A DNA stretch of 50,347 nt from Mesoaciditoga sp. (GCA_002878315.1 PNIW01000047.1:1-50347); one strand, 5' to 3'. Shown: positions 35,830 to 44,727, counted from the stretch's first letter. The notes: generated from the sequence alone by a model not told the origin. Program-made: numbers and translations.

Positions 35830-37264
35830 AATAGCCCTCGTTGGAATGATGGGGTCTGGCAAGAGCACCGTTGGGAAAAGAATCGCGCAGGTTCTGGAAA
35901 TGGAGTACATCGATCTCGATTCGGAATTCGAGAGGTTTAATGGAAGAATCGAAGATTACTTCAAAAAATACGGGGAAAAAAAATTCAGATTGCAAGAGTC
36001 AAAGATCTTAGATCGTATTTCTAAAAAATCGGGCATCGTTATCTCAACGGGAGGCGGAATTGTAGAAAATAAAAAAAATTTGGAGATTCTAAAAAGCATG
36101 AAGACATTTTACCTCAAAGTCGATCCCGAGATTCTCTGGGAAAGGGTAAAAGGAAGCGATAGACCTCTTGTTAAGGAAGGAAGGGAAGAATTTTTCAAAA
36201 GATTCGAAATGCGTAAGTCATTGTACGAGAATTTTGAGATTATCGATGCCACTTTAAGCGTTGAAGAGATCATGGCAAGAATAGTGGCTAAAGTAGTCGA
36301 CGCTGAAAAGATAGACGAGTTCGATCTTTATCAACATGTTGAAATCTTTCACGGCAAAATGTCGGACATGGTTGATCTTTCGATAGTTTCGAAGAAATTC
36401 AAAAATATATGGAACTTTGGCGGGATCGAATTCGACGATGGCGAAGGCGCAAAGGATTTGTCGTACGTTCAAAAAATTTGGAACCTCTTTTATTCAAAGG
36501 AATTGAACAGAAATTCTAAAGTTAGGATCGCAGGCGGGGGCACACTTACCGATGTGGCGGGATTTGCATGTACAACTTACATGAGGGGGATTAATTTTGA
36601 ACTTGTTCCAACAACATTTTTGGGAATGGTCGATGCTTCTGTTGGAGGCAAATTCGCGATAAATTTCAATGGAGTAAAGAATTTGATAGGCTCATTTGGG
36701 AAACCAGACGTCTTGATAGATCCCATCTATGCGCTGAGTCTTGAATATGAAACATTTATGGAAGGGATCGTCGAAAGTGCCAAGATGGGCATCATTTACG
36801 ATAAAGTTCTCTTTGAGTACATGGAAGAGAAAGTTGAAAAGATAAAGTTGAAAAATCTAAGAGTTATCGATGAGATAATAAAAAGGTCGGTCAAAGACAA
36901 ACTTGAAATAACAGTTAAAGACCCTCAGGACAAAGAATTAAGACACATTCTTAATTTCGGCCATACCGTTGGTCATGGAATAGAAAGCGCCTCGCGTAAC
37001 GGTATATCTCATGGTCGGGCCATCGCTTCGGGCATGATAATAGAGTCAAAACTTTTTTCTCCTGCCTTTAGCCAAAGAATAAAAAACTTTTTAAATGCTC
37101 TTGATTTGAAGATCGAAGACATATCAAATTGGAAAGATTGGATAAAATCTGATAAAAAACGGGAAAATGATTTTTTGATAATACCGGTTATCGAAGAAAT
37201 AGGCCGATCTCGTCTCGAAAAGATAAGGATAAAGGATTTTTCAGATCTTCGATCTGGCATTTGA
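35813..37264 (+). CDS. aroKB: bifunctional shikimate kinase / 3-dehydroquinate synthase
   Basis: Residues 1-160 are shikimate kinase: P-loop GMMGSGKSTVGKR (11-23), DLDSEFE, STGGGIV and DRPLV. Residues about 165-483 are 3-dehydroquinate synthase: AGGGTLTDVAGFACTTYMRG, PTTFLGMVDASVGGK and HILNFGHTVGHGIE with metal-binding histidines. The fused kinase and synthase catalyse non-consecutive steps; the same AroKB fusion is known in Thermotoga. The start ATG lies inside aroC, after AGGAGGAG. aroD and aroE, needed between the two activities, are not in the window. Confidence 0.96.
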   Translation: MNFEDRIALVGMMGSGKSTVGKRIAQVLEMEYIDLDSEFERFNGRIEDYFKKYGEKKFRLQESKILDRISKKSGIVISTGGGIVENKKNLEILKSMKTFYLKVDPEILWERVKGSDRPLVKEGREEFFKRFEMRKSLYENFEIIDATLSVEEIMARIVAKVVDAEKIDEFDLYQHVEIFHGKMSDMVDLSIVSKKFKNIWNFGGIEFDDGEGAKDLSYVQKIWNLFYSKELNRNSKVRIAGGGTLTDVAGFACTTYMRGINFELVPTTFLGMVDASVGGKFAINFNGVKNLIGSFGKPDVLIDPIYALSLEYETFMEGIVESAKMGIIYDKVLFEYMEEKVEKIKLKNLRVIDEIIKRSVKDKLEITVKDPQDKELRHILNFGHTVGHGIESASRNGISHGRAIASGMIIESKLFSPAFSQRIKNFLNALDLKIEDISNWKDWIKSDKKRENDFLIIPVIEEIGRSRLEKIRIKDFSDLRSGI

Positions 37265-37289
37265 CTATTTTACTCAAAAATGTTAGAAT
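37261..37289 (+). promoter_or_regulatory. promoter of the leucine-rich repeat lipoprotein gene
   Basis: TTGACT (37261-37266) overlaps the aroKB stop codon. A 17-base spacer and TAGAAT (37284-37289) preceded by TGT complete a near-consensus extended promoter. No terminator separates it from aroKB. Confidence 0.65.
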
Positions 37290-37321
37290 AATTTGAATTC
37301 TAAGACCGGGGAGGAATCAAA

Positions 37322-40300
37322 TTGAAAAGGGTAAGTTTATGGGGTGCAATATTGGTCTCAGCCCTTGCCGTTGCTGTAATTCTGGCAGGTTGTGCTATGT
37401 TCGTTGCACCTGCACCAAAAGATCTGAGTGCGACTGCATTGAGTTCTAATTCCATTCAATTAACATGGAATAGCACGGCAAAGACTTTTGTCGTTTACAG
37501 AAGTTTATCCAATGGGAATTTTGCTGAGGTGGCAACTGTACAGTCTACCAGTTATACGGACAAAGGCCTTAGTCCTTCAACAACTTATTTCTATCAGGTA
37601 AAGGCAAAGAATCAATACGGTCTTTCGAATCCTTCCAACGTTGCTTCAGCAACGACTTTGATGCTTCCTCCGCAAGCGCCCGTACTTAACGTTACGAATT
37701 TCTCAACGAATGCCATTACCCTTTCCTGGTCTGAAAATCAAAAGGTTGATAGTTTTACCCTCTACAGGGCAATTAAGAATAGTGCATTTGCACAGTTAAC
37801 TACATTGCAGGGAAACATTTTCAATTATTCAGACAGAAATCTTACCCCGGAGACCACATATTCTTACAAGATCATAGCATCGAATAAGGGCGGGAATTCC
37901 GAATTTTCCAACGTTGTTGTTCAAATGACCAATGGTCTTCCTCCACTTCCCCCGTCGAATTTGAATGTTACAGACTTTTCAACTAACTCGATAAATCTTT
38001 CGTGGAAGAATCCTAAAAATATAACTGGACTTGAAATTTACCAGTCCACCAGTCAATCAACCGTCGTGAAGACGCTTCCTGCCTCTTCAACAACTTACAT
38101 GGCAACGAATCTTCTGTCATCGACACTCTATACTTTTAAATTAAGAGCCTTTAACAAATGGGGATATTCGGACTTTTCAAATATAGTTTCTCAAATGACG
38201 AGGGCCTTTGGATCTTATTTCCCTCTCAAAGAACAAGTCAGCCAAGTTGAGATCTCGGCAGGAGTTCCCTTCGTTGATACTCTTTCCATAAATCCGGTTC
38301 AAAAAGCTTTTGAAGATTTCTTCAATTCTCACTGGTTTAATCTTGGAAAGCAGACCGGGTCTTCTTCCTTCACTATAAGAGAAGATATCATTTCAAATTT
38401 AACGTCTCCGAGTACAAATGCCACTATCGTCAATTACGAAATTCTTATCCCGCAGGCTTACAAGGGAGAACCACGTCAAATGGAAAGTCTTTCCTTTGAA
38501 GTTACAAAGTCGGGATCTACAGTCTTTTACAAGGGAATACCCTTGATAGACAATGCCAACATTGGAAATGCGACGGGCACAGCTATTTTGAAATCACCTC
38601 AGGGAACTTCGTATGAAAGGAATTCATCCTATCTTTCTCTCTCGGTCGGCACAAAAACGTACAACGATGTCTTAAAGGTCGACTTGATACTCAACAACCT
38701 TAAAAGAGAATTTTACTTTGTGAGAAATCTTGGCATGATAAAACTTGAAAATTACCTTAACGAGAATAATTTCTGGAAATTCATATCGTCTCTGACAGTA
38801 ATCAAGCCTGATATAGAAAAATTTGAGTATAACCCATCTCCTGCCACTCCCGTTTCGCCTAAAGTCACCGATCTTTCAACTTCAACGCATGTAACGATGA
38901 CTTGGGAATCCACGGGTGGAACTTACGAACTTTACCTTGAGAGAATGGGCGAATGGATAAAAAAGATAGGCTCCTCAACGCAAACCCACTTTGACCTTGG
39001 AAAGTTGCCAGAGGGAGTTTATTCATGGATAGTTGTAACAAAAAGCGCCACGAGCGGGCTTTCGACGGCTTCAAAGGTTGCCTCCTTCACCGTTGACATG
39101 GGAAAGAAGGTAACGTTTAACAATCCTCAACTTGAATCTATAGTCAGATCTATTCTTAACATTCCGGAAGGTCCTCTGTACGAGTCTGAACTTTCGAAGG
39201 TAACGGAGATAAAGAATAACTGGCCTTCACCCTCGAATATGCTATCGAATCTCGATGGAATACAGTACCTTACAAATCTTGCGACGCTTGATCTTGTTGG
39301 AAACAACATAAGCGATATCTCGTCGTTGAAAGGATTAAAATTGAAATCACTCGATCTCAGTTATAATCACATAAAGGATATAAGTTCCCTTTCGACTATG
39401 ACTTCTTTGATAAGTCTCAACCTTTCGCACAACGAGATTTCAGATATATCGCCTCTTGCATCTCTTACGTCCTTGAGAATACTCAATCTTTCTTCGAATG
39501 ACATAAAAAATATAGATTCAATAGGAAATTTAACTAATCTGGAATCTCTCGATTTAAGTTCAAACCATATAAGCGATGTAACGCCGATAGAGAAACTCGG
39601 ACAGTCCATCTTAAGTCTCGATATAAGTTACAATCCGATTCCATTCTCACAGTTGAAATTCATCGAGAATTGGACTCAACTTCATAATCTTGGAATGAGC
39701 GGATTTAACCTTGACAGTTCCCAAATAACATTTGTCTCAAAATTCTCATCTTTAAGATCTCTCGATCTTGGTTTCAACAGACTCACGAATATAACGCCTC
39801 TGGCAAGTTTAACGGGTTTGAGAGAATTATTCCTTTATTCGAACAGAATAAAGGATATAAGCCCGCTGGCTAATTTGAAGAGCCTCGAATGGCTAAATGC
39901 CGGAGCCAATCTGATAAGCAACGTTTCTCCATTACAAAATCTTACCAATTTAAAATTCCTCGATCTCGAGATAAACAACATTTCAGATATTTCTCCGCTG
40001 TTAGATCTTTCAAATTTAGAGATACTTAATCTGAATTTCAACAAGATAAATCTCAAATACACTCCTTCATTCAACAATATGCTTCACCTACTCTGGCTCA
40101 TGCTTAATTCAAATGACATATCGGACTTCACTATAGTCTCGACGGCGCCACATCTTTGGATATTAGACCTATCTTCGAACGAGATTTCCGATATATCACC
40201 TCTTAGAACAATGAAATACCTGTTAAGAGTCGATCTTTCCTACAACAAGATAAGTTCGATGAATGCGATAATAAATGATATGTATTTGAAGATTGGATCT

Positions 40301-40396
40301 ATCTTGGATGTGAGCGGAAATAATGTCACCTCATCACCTGATTTTGCTTCAAACGTCAATAAATTAGAGGGCAGAGGAATAAAGATTATTTATTGA
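37322..40396 (+). CDS. lipoprotein with fibronectin III domains and internalin-like leucine-rich repeats
   Basis: The 1024-residue protein starts with a lipoprotein signal: KR, a hydrophobic run and the lipobox LAGC with Cys24. Three fibronectin III domains follow (about 32-112, 118-203 and 211-293), each with the S-T-TYxYxVxAxNxxG pattern. A unique region spans about 294-505 and a fourth fibronectin-like domain about 510-592. From about 600 to 1000 there are roughly fifteen 22-residue leucine-rich repeats of the internalin type, such as LESLDLSSNHISDVTPIEKL. It should be surface-exposed and bind proteins or glycans; the ligand is unknown. Start TTG with GGGGAGGA upstream. Confidence 0.88.
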   Translation: MKRVSLWGAILVSALAVAVILAGCAMFVAPAPKDLSATALSSNSIQLTWNSTAKTFVVYRSLSNGNFAEVATVQSTSYTDKGLSPSTTYFYQVKAKNQYGLSNPSNVASATTLMLPPQAPVLNVTNFSTNAITLSWSENQKVDSFTLYRAIKNSAFAQLTTLQGNIFNYSDRNLTPETTYSYKIIASNKGGNSEFSNVVVQMTNGLPPLPPSNLNVTDFSTNSINLSWKNPKNITGLEIYQSTSQSTVVKTLPASSTTYMATNLLSSTLYTFKLRAFNKWGYSDFSNIVSQMTRAFGSYFPLKEQVSQVEISAGVPFVDTLSINPVQKAFEDFFNSHWFNLGKQTGSSSFTIREDIISNLTSPSTNATIVNYEILIPQAYKGEPRQMESLSFEVTKSGSTVFYKGIPLIDNANIGNATGTAILKSPQGTSYERNSSYLSLSVGTKTYNDVLKVDLILNNLKREFYFVRNLGMIKLENYLNENNFWKFISSLTVIKPDIEKFEYNPSPATPVSPKVTDLSTSTHVTMTWESTGGTYELYLERMGEWIKKIGSSTQTHFDLGKLPEGVYSWIVVTKSATSGLSTASKVASFTVDMGKKVTFNNPQLESIVRSILNIPEGPLYESELSKVTEIKNNWPSPSNMLSNLDGIQYLTNLATLDLVGNNISDISSLKGLKLKSLDLSYNHIKDISSLSTMTSLISLNLSHNEISDISPLASLTSLRILNLSSNDIKNIDSIGNLTNLESLDLSSNHISDVTPIEKLGQSILSLDISYNPIPFSQLKFIENWTQLHNLGMSGFNLDSSQITFVSKFSSLRSLDLGFNRLTNITPLASLTGLRELFLYSNRIKDISPLANLKSLEWLNAGANLISNVSPLQNLTNLKFLDLEINNISDISPLLDLSNLEILNLNFNKINLKYTPSFNNMLHLLWLMLNSNDISDFTIVSTAPHLWILDLSSNEISDISPLRTMKYLLRVDLSYNKISSMNAIINDMYLKIGSILDVSGNNVTSSPDFASNVNKLEGRGIKIIY

Positions 40397-40406
40397 TAGA
40401 AATCAA

Positions 40407-40448
40407 CAAAAAAGGCGTGCTAGATCGGAAGTGCTTACGCCTTTTTTG
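40407..40448. terminator. bidirectional terminator between convergent genes
   Basis: CAAAAAAGGCG (40407-40417) pairs with CGCCTTTTTTG (40438-40448). A-runs on one side and T-runs on the other give a working U-tract in both directions. The leftward gene's stop codon (40435-40437) lies in the loop region. Confidence 0.75.
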
Positions 40449-40761
40449 TTTTCTTTTTCTGAGTCGTAAAAAGAGGGGCCAAAGAGATGAAAAATCCTCC
40501 AAAAAGTTCCATTCCTTTTATTTGCGAGCATTCATGGAAATAAAGGTACGTGTTAAGCATCGCGAGTATTCCCACTAAAAAAAGGATGTACGGTCCTATT
40601 TTACGAAATCTGAATGAAAGTACAAAGAAGATGCTGGCGACCGTGAATATTGCAAGGCCATACCAGTTAAACGGTATGAATGGGGATTTGGGAAGTATGA
40701 TCAAAGAGATGAATCCAAGCGCTATACCTGAAAGTACAGTAATTGAGTAAATTATTCTCAT
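40435..40761 (-). CDS. small membrane protein, function unknown
   Basis: Not recognised. I place the start at the ATG at 40761, overlapping the stop of the upstream gene by ATGA, giving about 108 residues; a longer frame reaching 40845 would run far into that gene. Three to four hydrophobic helices cover most of the length, with one Cys (YFHECSQI) and a basic tail KKKTKKA. Coupling to the LPG-synthase-like membrane protein suggests a joint envelope role, but this is only positional. Confidence 0.6.
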   Translation of the reverse strand: MRIIYSITVLSGIALGFISLIILPKSPFIPFNWYGLAIFTVASIFFVLSFRFRKIGPYILFLVGILAMLNTYLYFHECSQIKGMELFGGFFISLAPLFTTQKKKTKKA

Positions 40762-41792
40762 CTTTTCACCATCCTCGACAAAGAAATAAACAAAAATATT
40801 ATTCCGCTTATCAAAAGTGGAAGAAAGTAACTTAAAATTCTCCATTCAAGGGTTACAGTGCCAAGAAATTTAGGCGGTATTAAGGTCGAGAAAAAAAGGA
40901 AAAAACCGCTTTCGGCAAGGCCCGATGATCCGGGCGTTGGAGAGAAAAAGATCACCATCGTCGCTATCGCCTGAAGTGACAGTACATCTACTATTCCCCT
41001 TGGAATATTCTCAAAAATTCCAAATGACTGAACGGCCGCAAAAGCCAAAAAAAGATGTGCAATTGCCGATATTAAGGCTAAGATGAAGATCACAGTGACC
41101 ATCTTCCAGTTTTTTGAAATCAATCTAAGACTTTCCGTGTAATTGCGAAACTCCATTTCAACTTTTAAATTCAGATCTGGGATTTTTGGACTCAATCTTT
41201 TGCTGAACCTGAGAAGATTTATGAACCATTTAACAGTTTTGATCATGTAATTTCTTGACTTAGCGCTCATGTTTGCAAGCACAAGTATCAAAATTCCTCC
41301 GACAGAAATTACAAAGCCTGTCAGCGATAGGATAAAGACGATTTCATTTCTGCTTATGATTGGAATAGCGTCTATAAATCCAAAGGCGGCCAAAAATACC
41401 ATCGCGCTTTGTTTTATTATGTACCTAAGTTCTGTGACAGAAATTGAAGTTCCAAGATTTAAACCGTTATTCCTCAGATAGGCTATCTGAAAAACGCTTC
41501 CGCCCGTTGAAGCGGGCGAAATCTTGTTGAAAAAGATCCCTATAACAGACATGTTAAAAGATTTCAAAAATGAGAACTTCACATTAGTTATTTTTAAGAT
41601 CATAATGTAAGTTATAAGCGTGTCCATAAGCCAGGAGATCATCAAACTTGCTATACCTATCCAGCCCCATACATTTACAAAGAAGAAGTTGAATACCTTT
41701 GCCCATTCTATCCCCCCGCTGAATGTGCTCAAAAAGTACAGAGTGATTGCCGATACCACGCTAAGGAATAATATAATAAGTATACGTTTCAT
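40758..41792 (-). CDS. lysylphosphatidylglycerol synthase-type transmembrane (UPF0104) protein
   Basis: Integral membrane protein of about 344 residues with seven to eight helices. Motifs fit the LPG_synthase_TM/AglD-like family: NKISPASTGGSVFQIAYLRNNG, and FFSPTPGSSGLAESGFFLFFS near the C-terminus. Some members are lipid or polyprenyl-linked sugar flippases or transferase partners; the soluble lysyl-transferase domain of MprF is absent. The start ATG 41792 has AGAGGA upstream. It is transcribed away from the sulfation genes across a shared 180-base region. Confidence 0.8.
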   Translation of the reverse strand: MKRILIILFLSVVSAITLYFLSTFSGGIEWAKVFNFFFVNVWGWIGIASLMISWLMDTLITYIMILKITNVKFSFLKSFNMSVIGIFFNKISPASTGGSVFQIAYLRNNGLNLGTSISVTELRYIIKQSAMVFLAAFGFIDAIPIISRNEIVFILSLTGFVISVGGILILVLANMSAKSRNYMIKTVKWFINLLRFSKRLSPKIPDLNLKVEMEFRNYTESLRLISKNWKMVTVIFILALISAIAHLFLAFAAVQSFGIFENIPRGIVDVLSLQAIATMVIFFSPTPGSSGLAESGFFLFFSTLIPPKFLGTVTLEWRILSYFLPLLISGIIFLFISLSRMVKR

Positions 41793-41882
41793 TTTTCCTC
41801 TCAATTCGCACTTTAGACAATTATATATCAAACAAAATCGAATCCCGCTATTTTAAGATATATCTGTAAGACATGAGCTTTG

Positions 41883-41891
41883 TGATATAAT
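41883..41891 (+). promoter_or_regulatory. extended -10 promoter of sat
   Basis: TGATATAAT, a perfect -10 (41886-41891) with TGn before it; the -35 is weak. It lies about 80 bases before the sat start, in the intergenic region divergent from the leftward membrane genes. A TTGACT at 41904 has no matching -10. Confidence 0.5.
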
Positions 41892-41972
41892 TTTGAGGAC
41901 AAATTGACTGAGACTGGGTTAATTCTCAATTGTTAATGCCATTATTACATGAGCAAATTGATTGGAGGATCT

Positions 41973-43121
41973 ATGATATCACCGCACGGAGGCAAACTCG
42001 TTGATCTTGTGGCCAATGATAAGGAAAGAGATTGTATTAAGAATAGATCTCTTTTTAGGCTAAAGGTCAGCGATCACAAATTAAGAGATTTAGAAAACAT
42101 AGCAACAGGGGTCTTTAGTCCCCTCGAAGGGTTTATGAATGAAAGAGATTATTTTAGCGTTCTTGATAATATGAGATTATCTTCTGGCGCGATCTGGACG
42201 ATACCCATAACTTTGCCAGTTGAAGAGGAGACATTCAAAAAGTTAAGGACCGGACAAGAGATCTTCATTTGCGATCGTGATGAAAATCTTTACGCTCTGA
42301 TGAATGTGGAGGATAAGTTCCTTCGAAATAAATCAAAGGAAGCGCTCGGCGTATTCGGGACTGAAGATCTCAAGCATCCAGGCGTTGAAAGGCTTTCAAA
42401 AGAAAGTGATTTTTTAATCGGCGGAAGGATAAAATTGCTAAGAAGGTTAGATCACGGTACACTTTCGAAATACATGATCGATCCAATCGAGACGAGAAGG
42501 TTATTCCATGAGAGGGGATGGAAAAACGTTGTGGCTTTTCAAACAAGAAATCCCATCCATAGATCTCATGAATATATACAAAAGGCCGCTCTTGAGATAT
42601 GCGATGGCCTATTCTTAAATCCACTCGTTGGAGAGACGAAACCAGACGATTTACCCGCAGAGATTAGAATGAAGACGTACGAGATCATGATCGAAAATTA
42701 CTACCCCAAATCGAGAGTCATTCTTGGAATCTTTACGGCTAACATGTATTACGCCGGGCCTAAAGAGGCCATATTTCACGCCATATGCAGGAAAAATTAC
42801 GGATGCACCCATTTCATAGTTGGTCGAGATCATGCCGGCGTTGGAAATTATTACGGTACTTACGATGCACAAAAGATCTTTGATCTTTTTGATGACAAAG
42901 AGATCGGAATAATTCCTTTGAAGTTCGAAAATGCTTTTTATTGCACTAAATGTCAATCTATGGCAACAAACAAAACCTGTCCTCATTCCGAAGAGTTTCA
43001 CATTTATCTGAGCGGTACAAAGGTTCGCGAATACCTTTCACGTGGAGAAATGCTTCCAGAAACATTCACGAGACCTGAAATTTCAAAGATACTCGTAGAG
43101 TATTATGACAAGAGAAGATAA
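41973..43121 (+). CDS. sat: sulfate adenylyltransferase (ATP sulfurylase)
   Basis: Makes adenylyl sulfate (APS) from sulfate and ATP. The nucleotide site is explicit: QTRNPIHRSHEYIQK with the HxxH pair, and VGRDHAGVGNYYG. Near the C-terminus CTKC and CPHSEEFH form a zinc site typical of the single-domain Sat of archaea and thermophiles. I choose ATG 41973, preceded by GGAGG (41964-41968), over the in-frame ATG 41949, which lacks a ribosome binding site. About 382 residues. Followed by a sulfotransferase and APS kinase, with no sulfate-reduction gene nearby, it points to assimilation into sulfated molecules. Confidence 0.95.
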   Translation: MISPHGGKLVDLVANDKERDCIKNRSLFRLKVSDHKLRDLENIATGVFSPLEGFMNERDYFSVLDNMRLSSGAIWTIPITLPVEEETFKKLRTGQEIFICDRDENLYALMNVEDKFLRNKSKEALGVFGTEDLKHPGVERLSKESDFLIGGRIKLLRRLDHGTLSKYMIDPIETRRLFHERGWKNVVAFQTRNPIHRSHEYIQKAALEICDGLFLNPLVGETKPDDLPAEIRMKTYEIMIENYYPKSRVILGIFTANMYYAGPKEAIFHAICRKNYGCTHFIVGRDHAGVGNYYGTYDAQKIFDLFDDKEIGIIPLKFENAFYCTKCQSMATNKTCPHSEEFHIYLSGTKVREYLSRGEMLPETFTRPEISKILVEYYDKRR

Positions 43122-44037
43122 AATAAAACTTCCGAATTTTTTAATAGTCGGCGCCGCCAAAGCCGGAACGACGTCTTTAAGTTATTATCTCAAACAGCAT
43201 CCAGAGATCTATATCTCTCCCGTCAAAGAGCCAAAGTTTTTTACCGCCCAGTTTTTGAACTTCCCTCTCAAGGGCATAGGAGACGACCTCGTCGAAAAGC
43301 ACATAATTAAAACCTTCGATAGATATAAAAAGTTGTTCAAATGGGCAACCCCTCAAAGAAAGGCTATAGGAGAGGCGAGTGTAGATAACCTTTATTACCA
43401 CAAAGGCGCAATATTGCAGATAAAAAAATATCTTGGAAACCCGAAGATAATAATAATATTAAGGAATCCCGTCTCAAGGGCATTTTCGGCCTATACACAT
43501 CTTGTAAGAGACGGAAGAGAATACCTTTCATTTGAAGAAGGGCTTCTAATGGAAGAGAAACGGATGGCGGAAAACTGGGAATTCATGTGGTATTATAAGG
43601 ATGTAGGACTGTATTACGAACAGGTAAAGGATTATCTCGATAATTTTTCGGATGTCAAAATATATTTGACCGAAGATCTTGAACAAAAGACTTTAGAAGT
43701 TGTCAAAGATATATTTCGATTTTTGGAAGTTGATGAAAATTTCACTCCCGATACAAGTGTTAAATACAATGTTTCAGGCATTCCAAAAAAGAAAATATAC
43801 GCTAAAATATCAAGGCACTTAAATACTCTGGGAAGTTTCCTTGAACGCAGTGTAAATTACATTTTTCCCAAAAAAGGGATAAAAGTCGTTGGATTTTTTG
43901 AAAAGATAAGGGCTAAAGAATTTGAAAAGCCTAAGATGCTTGAAAGTACAAGAAAATCTCTGATCGAATTTTATAAAGCAGATATTCTCAAAACACAGGA
44001 TCTGATCGGAAGGGATCTGTCAAATTGGCTAAGGTAA
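43105..44037 (+). CDS. PAPS-dependent sulfotransferase
   Basis: Transfers sulfate from PAPS to an acceptor, probably a carbohydrate. The 5'-phosphosulfate loop is VGAAKAGTTSLSYYLKQHP near residue 16, with KEPKFF after it, and the 3'-phosphate site is ILRNPVSRAFSAY. The 310 residues match the Sulfotransfer family of heparan-type and bacterial enzymes. No signal peptide or membrane helix is seen, so it acts in the cytoplasm. It overlaps sat by 17 and cysC by 13 bases. The acceptor is unknown. Confidence 0.9.
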   Translation: MTREDKIKLPNFLIVGAAKAGTTSLSYYLKQHPEIYISPVKEPKFFTAQFLNFPLKGIGDDLVEKHIIKTFDRYKKLFKWATPQRKAIGEASVDNLYYHKGAILQIKKYLGNPKIIIILRNPVSRAFSAYTHLVRDGREYLSFEEGLLMEEKRMAENWEFMWYYKDVGLYYEQVKDYLDNFSDVKIYLTEDLEQKTLEVVKDIFRFLEVDENFTPDTSVKYNVSGIPKKKIYAKISRHLNTLGSFLERSVNYIFPKKGIKVVGFFEKIRAKEFEKPKMLESTRKSLIEFYKADILKTQDLIGRDLSNWLR

Positions 44038-44567
44038 AATCTGGATTTGTTTTGTGGTTTACCGGACTTTCCGGATCGGGAAAAACGACACTTTCTAAAT
44101 CGGTTGAAGAAAGACTTAAAGGGATGGGAATTCCTCACGTTCAGCGTCTCGATGGAGATATAGTCAGAAAAGAATTGACAAAAGATCTCGGTTTTTCAAA
44201 AGCGGACAGAGACGAAAATATAAGACGTGTAGGGTTTGTCGCAAAATTGCTCAGCGATAACGGAATACCAACTCTATGCGCATTCATCTCTCCATACAAA
44301 GACGTAAGGAATGAGGTAAGACAGAAATGCGCTAATTTTATAGAGATATTTGTCAAATGTCCGATCGAGGTTCTGATAGAAAGAGATCCAAAGGGATTAT
44401 ACAAAAAGGCCTTGAATGGTGAGATTTCGAATTTTACCGGAATCGATGATCCATATGAGGAGCCTGAAAATCCTGAAATAACCGTCGATACTTCCGTTGA
44501 ATCCGTTGAGGAATCTACGGAAAAGATCATCTCTTATCTCGCTGAAAAAGGATTGATCATTCTATAG
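44025..44567 (+). CDS. cysC: adenylylsulfate (APS) kinase
   Basis: Phosphorylates APS to PAPS, the donor for the adjacent sulfotransferase. P-loop GLSGSGKT lies at residues 14-21, followed by RLDGDIVRKELTKDLGFSKADRDENIRR, the APS-binding region, and AFISPYKDVR. The 180 residues are complete. The start is TTG at 44025 inside the sulfotransferase gene. It ends the operon; no hairpin terminator is clear after it. Confidence 0.95.
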   Translation: MAKVKSGFVLWFTGLSGSGKTTLSKSVEERLKGMGIPHVQRLDGDIVRKELTKDLGFSKADRDENIRRVGFVAKLLSDNGIPTLCAFISPYKDVRNEVRQKCANFIEIFVKCPIEVLIERDPKGLYKKALNGEISNFTGIDDPYEEPENPEITVDTSVESVEESTEKIISYLAEKGLIIL

Positions 44568-44690
44568 TGTCTTTTTAATTAACTTCCAATAACTTTATGT
44601 GTCGTGTTAATTAAAAATTAATTAATATCGCAAACTGTGTTCTTTGTTAGGTATCTAATCTTTTCATGTCAAAAGATATAAAATTGATAC

Positions 44691-44706
44691 GATGCTACAA
44701 AGCATC
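44691..44706 (+). promoter_or_regulatory. small palindrome in the gdhA 5' region
   Basis: GATGCT (44691-44696) and AGCATC (44701-44706) flank ACAA. It lies between a TATAAA (44677-44682, weak -10 with no clear -35) and the ribosome binding site GAGGAGGT (44713-44720). It could be a 5'-end RNA hairpin or an operator. Confidence 0.35.
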
Positions 44707-44727
44707 TAATTAGAGGAGGTCATTCAG

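Noticed and set aside
39250-40350. Tandem DNA repeat array
   Set aside because: The periodicity is about 66 bases, but it is conserved at protein level (22-residue leucine-rich repeats) and the DNA copies are diverged, so it is not a recent tandem duplication.
40422-40431. AGATCGGAAG, identical to the start of a common sequencing adapter
   Set aside because: Only ten bases match. It sits in the loop of a sensible bidirectional terminator and the flanking genes are intact, so contamination or misassembly is not supported.
40762-40845. N-terminal extension of the small leftward membrane protein
   Set aside because: It would overlap the upstream coding region by 84 bases; the ATGA overlap at 40761-40758 is a much better start.
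41904-41937. Second promoter for sat using TTGACT at 41904
   Set aside because: No acceptable -10 lies 16-19 bases downstream; the extended -10 at 41883 is better.
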